From an uncultured Gemmiger sp. (GTDB lineage: Bacteria > Bacillota > Clostridia > Oscillospirales > Ruminococcaceae): DNA of 64,000 nucleotides. Shown here piece after piece: positions 1 to 8,404 of this stretch. Under the pieces are notes generated by a model. It saw only the letters and a list, made by a program, of their open reading frames with translations. It had not been told where the DNA came from and did no database searches. The stretch covers positions 1-64,000 of the forward strand of contig CALXAH010000016.1 of assembly GCA_944386225.1 (NCBI GenBank). The letters run 5' to 3'. The translations under genes were made by a program, and so were the position numbers. Each line of letters opens with the position of its first letter. Position 1 is the stretch's first letter.

Positions 1-1192
1 TGGCATCGCCGAAATGCTCCTTGGCCTCGGTGGCGGCGCCCAGCATGTAGGTGCAGGCGGCGCAGGTGGCGCTGTCCAGGGTGCAGACCTCCATCAGCGG
101 GCGGGGCAGATGCTCGTAGTCGGGCAGCTCCACATCCTCGTCAAAGGTGGCGGACACATAGTTCTCCACCATCTTGCGCACGCTCTCGGTCTCCAGGGCA
201 GCCTGGGCCGCGCCGATGGCGTTCTCCACCGGCACCGCGTAGGGCATGTCGCAGCCGGGGGCCACGATGAAGTTGCGGTATTCCGGCAGCTGGGCCAGCA
301 TGTCCACCACGTATTTCATGTTGTCCTGCTGGGTGCCGTGCAGCATGATCGAGGTCAGGGGAATGTTGCCGCCGATGACCACATTGTACTTGTCGGTGAT
401 GGCCTTGGCCGCGATGATGTCCACGTTCTCGTCCACGGAAATGGAGTCCGGGCCGGTCTGGCACATCACTTCAATGTTGCGGGTGGCATCGCCGCAGACA
501 AAGAAGGAGGAGAACACACCCTTGCTGCGGATGTGATCGAACAGCTCGGTATAGGGCCCGGAGAGGAAGTCCTCAAAATGGGTACTGGAAATCTGGGAGA
601 CCAGCGGATCCACCACGGCAATCACATCCATGCCGGCTTCGATGAACAGATCGCTCATGCGCTTGCCGCAGTCGGTGCAGAAGGCCAGCAGCTGCTGTAC
701 GTACTCCTCATCGTCATACATGTCCATGAACAGGTCGTTGCCGCGCAGATGAGACGCCAGGGTGAAGGGGCCGCAGATCAGGCCGTACAGGGCGGTGGTA
801 TCGCCCACCTCCTTCTTCATGCGGCGCATGGCGTTCAGCACCATGGGCAGACGGCCTTTTTCCGCGGTGGGCAGGGTGCAGCGGCAGGGAACGGTCATGG
901 TGTCGGCCAGGGGATGGCTGGCCACGCTGGGCGGGCCGTCCTGTGCCCACACCAGATCACAGCCCAGGATTTCAGCCTCCAGCTGCAGATCAAACACAAC
1001 CGGCTGACCGTCCGGCTTGTACAGACGGTTCACCGCCAGAAGCGATTCCACCAGCGCATCCTCGTCGGTCAGAACCTTGGTGGCGTCGGCGCCGGTCAGA
1101 AAACCGGAATGAACGCCGGAAAACGGTACCCACGGGGCGCGGGGCGTGGCTTCATGGCGCAGGGTGGCAAACAGAAGTTCCTTCGGAGTCAT
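1..1192 (-). CDS. UroD-fold methylcobamide methyltransferase-like protein (partial, 3' end off window)
   Basis: The protein starts MTPKELLFATLRHE, the usual beginning of the uroporphyrinogen decarboxylase/MtaA superfamily, and stays open for 397 codons to the left edge. Members beside corrinoid proteins move methyl groups between a corrinoid and a thiol rather than making heme. The family Cys residues are seen at C233 (VCGDATRN) and C314 (GCDMPYAVPVENAIG). The family zinc motif is HxC, but here the residue two before C233 is Phe, so one expected zinc ligand is missing. Beyond the usual family length (about 340-370) the protein continues with C370-x6-C377-x2-C380 (CTLDSATCAACTYML), which resembles a redox or metal-binding tail. 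The start is supported by GGGAGG about 8 nt upstream. It lies 150 nt downstream of the corrinoid protein gene on the same strand, so both probably serve one methyl-transfer system. The substrate is unknown. Confidence 0.82.
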   Translation of the reverse strand, partial: MTPKELLFATLRHEATPRAPWVPFSGVHSGFLTGADATKVLTDEDALVESLLAVNRLYKPDGQPVVFDLQLEAEILGCDLVWAQDGPPSVASHPLADTMTVPCRCTLPTAEKGRLPMVLNAMRRMKKEVGDTTALYGLICGPFTLASHLRGNDLFMDMYDDEEYVQQLLAFCTDCGKRMSDLFIEAGMDVIAVVDPLVSQISSTHFEDFLSGPYTELFDHIRSKGVFSSFFVCGDATRNIEVMCQTGPDSISVDENVDIIAAKAITDKYNVVIGGNIPLTSIMLHGTQQDNMKYVVDMLAQLPEYRNFIVAPGCDMPYAVPVENAIGAAQAALETESVRKMVENYVSATFDEDVELPDYEHLPRPLMEVCTLDSATCAACTYMLGAATEAKEHFGDA

Positions 1193-1342
1193 AACAAAAA
1201 CCTCCCGTATTCAATCGTACGCGGGGCAGCTTGACAAGGCTGCCCGCGGGGACTATACTCAAACCATAAACAAGCTTTGTTCTCGGCCGCACATCTTTTG
1301 CACAGGCGTCGGCGAGAGCGGGGCTTTTTTGTTGCGTTTTGT

Positions 1343-1981
1343 TTACGCGGACTGGCACATGGACACAGCGGCGTCGGCGGCGGAAGCCGCGTCGGGGGTG
1401 TAGCAGTCGGCGCCGATCTGGTCGCAGAAGCTCTGGGTCACAGGGGCGCCGCCCACCATGATCTTGACCTTGTCGCGGATACCGGCCTCGCCGGCCTTCT
1501 TGACCACTTCTTCCATCATGCCCATGGTAGTGGTCAGCAGGGCGGAGCAGCAGATGATCTGGCAGCCCTGGTCAATGGCGGTCTGCACGTAGGTCTCGGG
1601 GGCCACGTCGGTGCCCAGGTCGATGACCTCCAGGCCCTTGCCCTCCATCATCATCTTGACCAGGTTCTTGCCGATGTCGTGCAGGTCGCCCTTCACGGTG
1701 CCGATGCACACCTTACCGGCGGCTTCCACACCGGCCTCGGCCATCAGGGGCTTCAGCAGGGCGGCGCCCATGTTCATGGCGCGGGCGGCCACCAGCACCT
1801 CCGGCACAAAGACCTCGTTGTTCTTGAACTTCTCGCCGATCACGCTCATGCCGGACAGAAGCCCTTCGTCCAGGATCTGCTGTACGGGGATGCCCTGATC
1901 GATGGCCTGCTGAACCAGTTCCTTGACAACCTTGGCCTTGCCGCGCTGCAGATTTTCGGAAATTTCGGTCAGTACGCTCAT
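1343..1981 (-). CDS. Corrinoid (B12-binding) methyltransferase protein, MtaC/MtbC type
   Basis: This 212-residue cytoplasmic protein carries the cobamide cofactor that shuttles a methyl group. The N-terminal half (about 1-85) is the helical B12-binding-2 cap. The C-terminal half is a Rossmann B12 domain with the DxHxxG signature GDLHDIG; H101 is the expected lower cobalt ligand. Motifs SALLTTTM and VGGAPVT are typical of corrinoid proteins of methanol, methylamine, betaine or O-demethylase systems. The start MSVLTEIS was chosen over an upstream ATG at 2026 because GGAG lies at good spacing before it and homology begins there. It is divergent from the PocR/AraC regulator and upstream of the UroD-like methyltransferase. 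No substrate-specific MtaB/MttB-type methyltransferase is in the window, so the methyl donor cannot be named. Confidence 0.9.
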   Translation of the reverse strand: MSVLTEISENLQRGKAKVVKELVQQAIDQGIPVQQILDEGLLSGMSVIGEKFKNNEVFVPEVLVAARAMNMGAALLKPLMAEAGVEAAGKVCIGTVKGDLHDIGKNLVKMMMEGKGLEVIDLGTDVAPETYVQTAIDQGCQIICCSALLTTTMGMMEEVVKKAGEAGIRDKVKIMVGGAPVTQSFCDQIGADCYTPDAASAADAAVSMCQSA

Positions 1982-2026
1982 AGCTCCATTCTCCTCACTT
2001 GATTTGCGGTTTTGGTGGATGTTCAA

Positions 2027-2154
2027 CCATCCGTCACGGTTTCTCTATATTGCTAGAATAGCATATCGCTGTGGAAAAGGCTTGTATTTCTTTGCCTGTT
2101 TTGGTATTATTTTGCTCAAAAGAATGCTTGTCCAAAAAGGGGCTGCATCGGAAT
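2027..2154. promoter_or_regulatory. Divergent promoter region of corrinoid gene and PocR regulator
   Basis: The intergenic stretch holds a perfect short inverted repeat, TGCTA-GAA-TAGCA at 2051-2063, inside a longer imperfect palindrome (about 2046-2066). It is a plausible operator for the neighbouring PocR/AraC regulator, since it lies between the two divergent genes. No convincing -35/-10 pair was assigned. Confidence 0.4.
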
Positions 2155-3417
2155 ATGAAAAAGGAAGATTTCAACCTGACACTGGCCAAAGAATGCGCCC
2201 AGGCCTTTGCGGGGGCTACCGATCTGGGCTGCATCGTATCCGATAAAAACGGCAATCAGCTGGCGGATTACGGATACAGCTGCGCGGGCTGCCGCATCTG
2301 CCGCCTGGCCAACCAGTCCCATGCCCAGTGCGTGGACGCGCAGAATTACAGCATGGCGGAGGCGGAGCGGTTCGGCGGCAAGTATATTTATTATTGCCCC
2401 ATGGGGCTGACCTGCTTTATTTCTCCCATCGTAGGGGACGTGGGCAGCTGTGCCCGGATTACGGCGGGCCCGTTCCTGATGGTGGAAAAGGACGATTATG
2501 CCGACTGTGAGCTGGTAGCCTTTCCGCCCGAGATCCGGGAGAAAATCACCGAGGAACTGCGGTGGGTCCCGGTGCTGACCACCAGCAAGGTCAACCATCT
2601 GTCCACCCTGCTGTTCATGGCGGTGGGCTTTATGAACAAGGTATCCGCCTCCAACCGCCTGCTGGAAACCCAGTCCGCCGACGCCATCCAGGGGCAGATC
2701 TCCAGCTACATCCTGCAGCTGAAGCAGGAGGTGCTGCCGCCGCCGTATCCCTTTGCAACCGAAAAGCTTTTCCTGAAAAGCATCCACCAGTCGGACAAAG
2801 CCGCCGCCCAGAAGCTGCTGAACGAACTGCTGGGGCATATCCTGTTTTCCACCGGCCGCGACCTGGAACAGGTCAAATCCCGGGTGTGTGAGCTGCTGTC
2901 CCTGACCGGCCGCGCCGCCATCGATGCGGGCGCCGACGAGGGGGCCACCCTGCAGCTGTGCCACCGGAACCGGCTGCAGATCAGCACCGCGCAGAGCATC
3001 GACGAAATGTGCCTGTTCCTGACCGAGAGCGTCAATCACCTGATGGACAGCATCTTCCAGTATTCCGACGTGCGGCACGCCCACGCGCTGCATCTGTGCA
3101 TGCAGTACATCGAGGTGCACTATTACGAAAAGGTCACCCTGAACCAGCTGGCGGAGATGGTGTACCTGTCTCCCTCCTACCTAAGCCGGATTTTCACCAA
3201 GGAAACCGGCAACAGCTTCAACGACTATCTCAACGCGGTGCGGATCAACAAGGCCAAAAGCCTGCTGAAATACAACGATCTGCGGGTGGCCGATGTGGCC
3301 AACGCGGTGGGCTTTGACGACCAGAGCTATTTTACCAAGGTGTTTCGCCGGATCACCGGTGTGACCCCGGTAAAGTACCGCCTGCTGGCCCACACCGACG
3401 CCCCGTACGGTTCCTGA
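2155..3417 (+). CDS. PocR-domain AraC-family transcriptional regulator
   Basis: The 420-residue protein has an N-terminal PocR sensory domain (about 10-170) with its Cys-rich segment CAGCRICRLANQSHAQC and YYCPMGLTCF. The C-terminal 100 residues form an AraC/HTH_18 double helix-turn-helix (LAEMVYLSPSYLSRIFTKET and VANAVGFDDQSYFTKVFRR). PocR domains are known from the propanediol regulator and occur widely beside corrinoid methyltransferase genes, where they may sense a small C1 or C3 compound. Divergent placement from the corrinoid gene makes it the likely local activator. The start MKKEDFNLTL was preferred; the 28 codons before it in the same frame look non-coding. Confidence 0.88.
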   Translation: MKKEDFNLTLAKECAQAFAGATDLGCIVSDKNGNQLADYGYSCAGCRICRLANQSHAQCVDAQNYSMAEAERFGGKYIYYCPMGLTCFISPIVGDVGSCARITAGPFLMVEKDDYADCELVAFPPEIREKITEELRWVPVLTTSKVNHLSTLLFMAVGFMNKVSASNRLLETQSADAIQGQISSYILQLKQEVLPPPYPFATEKLFLKSIHQSDKAAAQKLLNELLGHILFSTGRDLEQVKSRVCELLSLTGRAAIDAGADEGATLQLCHRNRLQISTAQSIDEMCLFLTESVNHLMDSIFQYSDVRHAHALHLCMQYIEVHYYEKVTLNQLAEMVYLSPSYLSRIFTKETGNSFNDYLNAVRINKAKSLLKYNDLRVADVANAVGFDDQSYFTKVFRRITGVTPVKYRLLAHTDAPYGS

Positions 3418-3420
3418 GAC

Positions 3421-3513
3421 AAAAAAACTGCGTCCTGATTGCAATGAGGACGCAGGCGACTGAGGCGATAAAACAAAAAAACGGAATCCGAAGGTCGATT
3501 GCCTGCGGATTCC
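3421..3513. terminator. Two back-to-back terminator hairpins
   Basis: Stem CTGCGTCCT (3428-3436) pairs with AGGACGCAG (3447-3455). On the minus strand it is followed by a run of seven T, so it can end the GH42 transcript. A second stem, GGAATCCG (3483-3490) with CGGATTCC (3506-3513), is flanked by A-run and T-run and can act in both directions between the convergent regulator and GH42 genes. Confidence 0.8.
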
Positions 3514-3535
3514 GGTTTTGTCTGTAAAGAAAGGG

Positions 3536-5470
3536 TTACTCCAGAACCTGTACCTCAAAGGGGGCCAGGGTCAGGCCCAGTGCCGTCACGGCCTTGTCGT
3601 TGTGGTTCAGAACAAAGCGCACGGTGCGGTCGGCGCTGCTGCGGGTGACCAGCTCCACGCCGTCGGGCAGACGTTCAGCCGTCAGACCCGCCCAAGCCAT
3701 GGCCTCGCCCAGCACCTGCTCCAGAATGTCGGCGTCGGGGGTGGTGCCCAGGTAATAGGCGCGTCCTTCGCCCAGGGCGTTGCGGGTGATGGCCGCATAC
3801 TGCTGGTAGAAGGGATCGTTGTAGCTGTAAAGCACTTCGGCCCGCTCCGGCACGATCATATCCCGGAAGATACCCGCGGTGCCGCTGCCGTTTTCACCGG
3901 TCAGGGGAATGCAGTCGTATTCCTGCACACTCTCGGTTTCCTCAATGTGCAGGCCCAGCAGCTCGGTGCAATCCACCGGCAGCACCTTGCCGAAGGTCAG
4001 GTTGTTGCGGCGATCCTTCACCGCGGTGCGGTAGGTAACGATGGCGCAGCCGCCCGCCGCCACATACCGGCGCAGCCGGAGGGCGAACTCCTCGTTGGTG
4101 ACGATCATGTTGGGCACAACAACGATCTTGTAGCCGGAGAAATCCCGGTCGGCGGGCAGAATATCCACCGACTGCCCGGCACGGAAAAATACCCCGTGCA
4201 GCCGCTTCATCTCGGCTTCACAGTTCAGAAGCAGGCTCTGCTGCTGAATGCGGAAGGATGCCAGCGAGTCATAATCGTACAGGATGGCCACGTCTCTGTG
4301 CACCGGGCTGGTCAGTACATCCTGGTACTTCTGCACGTCCCGGAAGAAGCTCTGCACCTCATAGAACCGGCGGCGCGGAATGTTGTCCGCGTCCAGAATG
4401 CCGTAGCAGAACTGCTCGGCGCCCTTGGTGGCGCCCCGGTAACGGAAGTACATCAACCCGTCGCAGCCGTGAGCCATGCCCTGCCAGCTCCACATCTTGG
4501 CCTGGTTGGGCCGGGGAAGGAACCCGGTAACGTCGTGCCCCTGCGCACCCATGATGGCCTCGGTGATCCAGAAATTCTTTCCCTGCAGCCCGCGGATATA
4601 ATCCAGGCCAAAGGCAATTTCGGAAGGAGGCAGCGGCTCTTTCTGACCGCCCCACACCGGGTAGTTGTTGTAGGCAACCTGATCCAGGCAGGCCGCTGTG
4701 TCGGAGTAGCTTACATGCTTCTGCAGGCCGCCGCCGGGGAAGTCGTGCATGACCACCGCGCCGGGGATCAGTTCATGCAGCAGATCGGCCTGGAAACGGA
4801 TAAAGTCCACGATCTTTTCGCTGCAGAACCGTTCCCACTCCAGCCGCAGGGCCGGGTTGTGGGTGGTGATGGTGGCATTGGGCAGGGGAATCTCATCAAA
4901 GGAGTTGTACTCCTGGCTCCAGAAGGCGGTGCCGTATTCCGCGTTCAGCCGGTCGATGTCGCCCGCAAACACCCGGTCCAGATGGCGGCGGAAGGCATCG
5001 CGGCAATGATCGCACCAGCACAGGTCGCTGCCCTCGTGGCCGATTTCATTGTCCACCTGCCAGGCAACAATGGCGGTTTCATCCTTGTAGTGCTCCGCCA
5101 GTGCCGTGATGATCCGGCGGCAGGCATCCAGATAATGCGGATTGGAGTAGCAGGCTACATGCCGTCCGCCGAATGCCCGCGGCGACCCGTCGGAAAAGCG
5201 GGAAAGCATATCGGGATGCTTTGCCACAAGCCAGGCGGGCGGGGTGGCGGTGGGGGTGCCGAAGATCACCTGCAGCCCCTTGCGCTTGGCCATGGCAATG
5301 ACCCCGTCGAAATAGGAGAAGTCAAACTGCCCTTCCTGCTTTTCCATACGGTGCCAGGCAAACTCGCCGATGCGGATAACATTGCAGCCCAGTTCCAGGA
5401 TGCGGTCCATGTCCGCTTCCATCAAAGAATCGTCCCATTGTTCGGGATAGTAATCAACGCCCAACAGCAT
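3536..5470 (-). CDS. GH42 beta-galactosidase
   Basis: The 644-residue cytoplasmic glycosidase opens MLLGVDYYPEQW, typical of GH42. The acid/base is E142 in WQVDNEIG and the nucleophile is E304 in FWITEAIMG. C107 and the CWCDHC cluster (C151, C153, C156) match the structural zinc site of this family. There is no signal peptide. GH42 enzymes hydrolyse terminal beta-galactosides, often beta-1,4/1,6-galacto-oligosaccharides. The gene is last in the order LacI regulator, GPH symporter, GH42, 18 nt after the symporter, so the import of a galactoside and its cleavage are coupled. The length is normal for GH42 with its trimerisation and beta-sandwich C-terminal domains. Confidence 0.95.
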   Translation of the reverse strand: MLLGVDYYPEQWDDSLMEADMDRILELGCNVIRIGEFAWHRMEKQEGQFDFSYFDGVIAMAKRKGLQVIFGTPTATPPAWLVAKHPDMLSRFSDGSPRAFGGRHVACYSNPHYLDACRRIITALAEHYKDETAIVAWQVDNEIGHEGSDLCWCDHCRDAFRRHLDRVFAGDIDRLNAEYGTAFWSQEYNSFDEIPLPNATITTHNPALRLEWERFCSEKIVDFIRFQADLLHELIPGAVVMHDFPGGGLQKHVSYSDTAACLDQVAYNNYPVWGGQKEPLPPSEIAFGLDYIRGLQGKNFWITEAIMGAQGHDVTGFLPRPNQAKMWSWQGMAHGCDGLMYFRYRGATKGAEQFCYGILDADNIPRRRFYEVQSFFRDVQKYQDVLTSPVHRDVAILYDYDSLASFRIQQQSLLLNCEAEMKRLHGVFFRAGQSVDILPADRDFSGYKIVVVPNMIVTNEEFALRLRRYVAAGGCAIVTYRTAVKDRRNNLTFGKVLPVDCTELLGLHIEETESVQEYDCIPLTGENGSGTAGIFRDMIVPERAEVLYSYNDPFYQQYAAITRNALGEGRAYYLGTTPDADILEQVLGEAMAWAGLTAERLPDGVELVTRSSADRTVRFVLNHNDKAVTALGLTLAPFEVQVLE

Positions 5471-5488
5471 GTTGCTTGCTCCTTTCGG

Positions 5489-6862
5489 TCAGTCCTGGGC
5501 CGAACGGGATTCCTCGCCCCGCAGCACCCGCAGAATGTGATGATAATACTCGTCGGTCAGCCGGTAGCCGCGCTTGTAGACCACCAGGCAGAGGATGGAC
5601 AGAACAGCGGGCAGCACCAGCATGATGACCCGCATACCGGCGATGGTGCCGGCAGACTGCACTTCATTGGGCACAAAACCGATGGGATCCAGGCTGGCGG
5701 CCGCGATAAAGCCGCTGAAGGCGCCGGCAAATTTCACCACGAAGGTCTGGGTGGAGAACACGATGCTCTCATTGCGGGTGCCCAGCTTGAACTCGCCGTA
5801 GTCCACCGCCTCGCTCAGGATCACGGTGACCAGCACCAGCATAAAGCCGATGCCGATGTTCACGATGGCGCTGCACACGCCCACCAGAATGATGTTCTGG
5901 GGCGCGATATACCCCACCGCGGCCAGAGCGGCAAAGCCCACCACCGGCAGCAGGGAAGAAGCCGCAAACACAACCTTCTTGCTGACCTTCTTGGACAGGC
6001 TGGGGAACACGGCCAGGGCGCCCATCTGGGCAAAACCGGCCACGGCGGTGTAGGTGGCGTAAAGGGCTTCCTTCACGCCGCAGACATACTCAAAGTAGTA
6101 GAGGGCAAAGCTGTTGGAAAGCTGGTAGGCCATGTTGAAGAACAGCGCAATGCCCAGCACCACCAGCACCTGGTCGTTCTTGGAGAGAACCCGGATCATG
6201 CCCTTGACGCTGGTCTTTTCGCCGGTACCGGCGGTGGCAATGACCCGTTCCTTGACGTTGAAAACGGTCAGCAGGATGGTGACCACAAACACCAGAGCCA
6301 CCGCGATGGCAAACCGGGAGAAGCCCAGAACCTGGTCGTCACCGCCGAAGTACTTAACAATGTACAGGCCGCCGCTGCCCACTACCAGCCAGGCCATGCT
6401 GGCAAAGAAACGGGGAATGGCACTGACCTGGCTGCGCTCGTTCTCGTTGTCGGTCAGCGCGGGCACCATGCTCCAGTAAGGAATATCCATGACGGTGTAG
6501 GTCATGCCCCACAGTACATACATGATGCAGACGTAGATGGCGTACTGGCTGGCCGGCAGATCCACATCCAGATAAAGCAGAACCAGAACCACTGCGTTCA
6601 GCAGGGTGCCGATCAGGATCCAGGGGCGGAACTTGCCCCAGCGCGAACGGGTGTTATCCACCACCATGCCCATAAAGGGATCGTTGAAAGCGTCCCAGAT
6701 GCGGGCGGCCATAAACAGCACCGCCACAACCATCGGATCCACCAGACGTACGTCGGTCAGGTACTTCATGAAGTAGGTGCTGACGATGGCATAGACCAGA
6801 TCCTTGCCAAATCCGCCCAGCCCGAAACTGAGTTTTGATCGCCAGGTCAAAGTGTGTTGCAT
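5489..6862 (-). CDS. GPH-family sugar:cation symporter
   Basis: The 457-residue polytopic membrane protein has about 12 hydrophobic segments. The GPH family signature is present near the N terminus: DAFNDPFMGMVVDNTRSRWG, followed by KFRPWIL. These proteins (MelB, LacS, XylP-like) import glycosides with Na+ or H+. The C-terminal IIA domain of LacS is absent. The start is supported by GGAGAG about 8 nt upstream. It is followed at 18 nt by the GH42 gene, so a beta-galactoside is the likely cargo (inference from context). Confidence 0.92.
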   Translation of the reverse strand: MQHTLTWRSKLSFGLGGFGKDLVYAIVSTYFMKYLTDVRLVDPMVVAVLFMAARIWDAFNDPFMGMVVDNTRSRWGKFRPWILIGTLLNAVVLVLLYLDVDLPASQYAIYVCIMYVLWGMTYTVMDIPYWSMVPALTDNENERSQVSAIPRFFASMAWLVVGSGGLYIVKYFGGDDQVLGFSRFAIAVALVFVVTILLTVFNVKERVIATAGTGEKTSVKGMIRVLSKNDQVLVVLGIALFFNMAYQLSNSFALYYFEYVCGVKEALYATYTAVAGFAQMGALAVFPSLSKKVSKKVVFAASSLLPVVGFAALAAVGYIAPQNIILVGVCSAIVNIGIGFMLVLVTVILSEAVDYGEFKLGTRNESIVFSTQTFVVKFAGAFSGFIAAASLDPIGFVPNEVQSAGTIAGMRVIMLVLPAVLSILCLVVYKRGYRLTDEYYHHILRVLRGEESRSAQD

Positions 6863-7043
6863 GATTCTTGCTCTCCTTTCAAAATAAGCACGCGTGATCC
6901 GGATCCCCCATCCGGATTTTCTGCTTTTATTTTGCTTGTGCTTTGCACAAAAATCAATAAAGTTTTACTAAAATTTTTAACTAAATTTTCCTACGATTCT
7001 TTGCGCAAATTTGCCTAAAACCCGTCTGAATTCCGTCAGAACG
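6863..7043 (-). promoter_or_regulatory. Leader and candidate operators of the symporter-GH42 operon
   Basis: The A/T-rich gap before the symporter holds several palindromes. One is TTGTGC-TTT-GCACAA at 6936-6950. Another is GCAAATTTGC at 7005-7014. A third is a pair of ATCCGGAT elements around 6897-6917. LacI-family repressors bind such short even or odd palindromes, and the LacI gene is immediately upstream. Which of them is the real operator cannot be decided from one sequence. Confidence 0.45.
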
Positions 7044-7078
7044 CAAAAAAGCCCCGCCGGGGAAAGGCCCGGCGGGGG
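7044..7078 (-). terminator. Rho-independent terminator after the LacI gene
   Basis: Stem CCCCGCCGG (7052-7060) pairs with CCGGCGGGG (7069-7077). On the minus strand the hairpin is followed by TTTTTT. It separates the regulator transcript from the symporter operon. Confidence 0.85.
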
Positions 7079-7090
7079 GAAGATGACGGA

Positions 7091-8116
7091 TTATCGATGC
7101 TGTGCCACGCTGCCTCGCTCGATGTACAGCGTGGGAACAACTGTCTTGAAGGGGTACGGGCGTTTTTCCCGGCACAGAACCATGGAACGCAGCGCGGCGT
7201 CGGCCAGTTCATGCTGCAGCACCCGGATGGCGGACAGGGGCGGCATTGCGTTCCGCGACAAAACCGTATCGTTGAAGGCGATAACGCTTATGTCGGCGGG
7301 GATGCGTACGCCCGCTTCATCCAGCGCCCGCAGTGCACCCTGTACCATGGCGTCCGAAGAAACAAACAGCGCGTCGGGCAGGCGCTCCCAGCGGCGCAGA
7401 GCCTGACTCAAAGCCTGGTACGCCTCGGGCGCGGTCATGCCGCTGTCCACCTCCAGGGTCGGATCGTAGAGCCCTTCCTCCTGCAGGATGTTGCGGAAGT
7501 AGTACAGCCGCGCGTCCAGCAGCAGATCCCGGGTGTGCTGCAGGGTGTGGAAACTGCCCAGAAAGGCAATGCGTGTATGGCCGGTCTGCAGAAAACGGTT
7601 CAAGGCCTGGCGCAGCCCCAGGTGAAAATTGGGCACCACGGCGTAGTAGGTTTCGTTGTCGGGGGTGGAGTCCACAAACACCACATAGGGGGTATACCGT
7701 TCAAAGCTTCGGATCTCTTCCTGGGTAAAACTGCCGATGGCAAAGATGCCGTCCAGCCCGCCCTGGCCCGGCGCCTGGAAGCGCCCCTGCTCATCCCGGA
7801 AAAGGGTAACGGTTTCGATTCCTTGCTCGAAACATACCTTTTCCAGCTCATTTTTCATATATAAATAGTAGGGATCCTGCAGCACCATATCCGGCTCGAA
7901 CATCTGGGCAATGCCCATTTTGGTGTGGGATTCCTCGCTTCGCACGGCTGTTCTGCCCCGCTGGTGGGCAGGCACATAGCCAAGCTGTTCGGCGGCGGCA
8001 AAAATCCGCTGTTCCGTCTGCGCCGATACGCTGATCGATTTATCCCGTTTCAGCACGCGGGAGATCGTGGAAATGGAGATGCCGGTAGCGGCAGCAATAT
8101 CTTTCAGGGTGGCCAT
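7091..8116 (-). CDS. LacI-family transcriptional regulator
   Basis: The 341-residue repressor starts MATLKDIAAATGISISTISR, a canonical LacI helix-turn-helix, followed by the hinge helix region (EQLGYVPA). A periplasmic-binding-protein-like effector domain fills the rest. The upstream in-frame ATG at 8233 was rejected: GAAGGTG lies just before 8116 and the HTH begins there. Position upstream of the GPH symporter and GH42 genes makes it their likely galactoside-responsive repressor. Confidence 0.92.
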   Translation of the reverse strand: MATLKDIAAATGISISTISRVLKRDKSISVSAQTEQRIFAAAEQLGYVPAHQRGRTAVRSEESHTKMGIAQMFEPDMVLQDPYYLYMKNELEKVCFEQGIETVTLFRDEQGRFQAPGQGGLDGIFAIGSFTQEEIRSFERYTPYVVFVDSTPDNETYYAVVPNFHLGLRQALNRFLQTGHTRIAFLGSFHTLQHTRDLLLDARLYYFRNILQEEGLYDPTLEVDSGMTAPEAYQALSQALRRWERLPDALFVSSDAMVQGALRALDEAGVRIPADISVIAFNDTVLSRNAMPPLSAIRVLQHELADAALRSMVLCREKRPYPFKTVVPTLYIERGSVAQHR

Positions 8117-8141
8117 ACGTTCACCTTCTTCCTTTGCGTAG

Positions 8142-8170
8142 ATTATACGAAACTTTCGGCAAAAACGCAA
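8142..8170 (-). promoter_or_regulatory. Sigma-A promoter of the LacI gene
   Basis: Read on the minus strand, TTGCGT (8170-8165), a 17-nt spacer and TATAAT (8147-8142) lie 26 nt upstream of the start codon. This is a near-consensus housekeeping promoter. Confidence 0.75.
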
Positions 8171-8290
8171 TCTGTTTTTTCGAAAATTTACCGAAGCAAC
8201 GGTTACTTTTTTGCCGCGGACGCGTACAGGCAAACTGCCTATATAAAATTCCGGCGTTGTGTGAAAATTGGAGAAAATGCCTGAAAACTC

Positions 8291-8370
8291 TTGCGGTTTC
8301 CGGCGGATAGGAGTAGTATGAAGGTGCTTAATTCGGAAATCGAAATAACGGGTTCGAGATTCGAATTAAG
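8291..8370 (+). promoter_or_regulatory. Promoter and palindromic operator of the ROK-regulator operon
   Basis: TTGCGG (8291-8296), a 17-nt spacer and TAGTAT (8314-8319) form a good sigma-A promoter. Just downstream, CTTAATTCG (8327-8335) is repeated inverted as CGAATTAAG (8362-8370), with further TCGA-containing half sites between. An inverted repeat over the transcription start suggests repression, most simply by the ROK protein encoded right after it. Confidence 0.65.
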
Positions 8371-8404
8371 GGTTTGAAAGAGAAGAAACGAGAGGTTTGA
8401 CCAT

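Noticed and set aside
1220-1250. GC-rich hairpin upstream of the UroD-like gene, considered as a terminator or riboswitch
   Set aside because: The stem is good but no T-run follows in the minus direction and no riboswitch core (for example a B12 box) is recognisable.
3518-6838. Very long plus-strand open frame (1106 codons) across the GH42 and symporter genes
   Set aside because: It is antisense to two clearly recognisable proteins. The translation is rich in His, Gly and Gln, typical of a shadow frame in GC-rich DNA.
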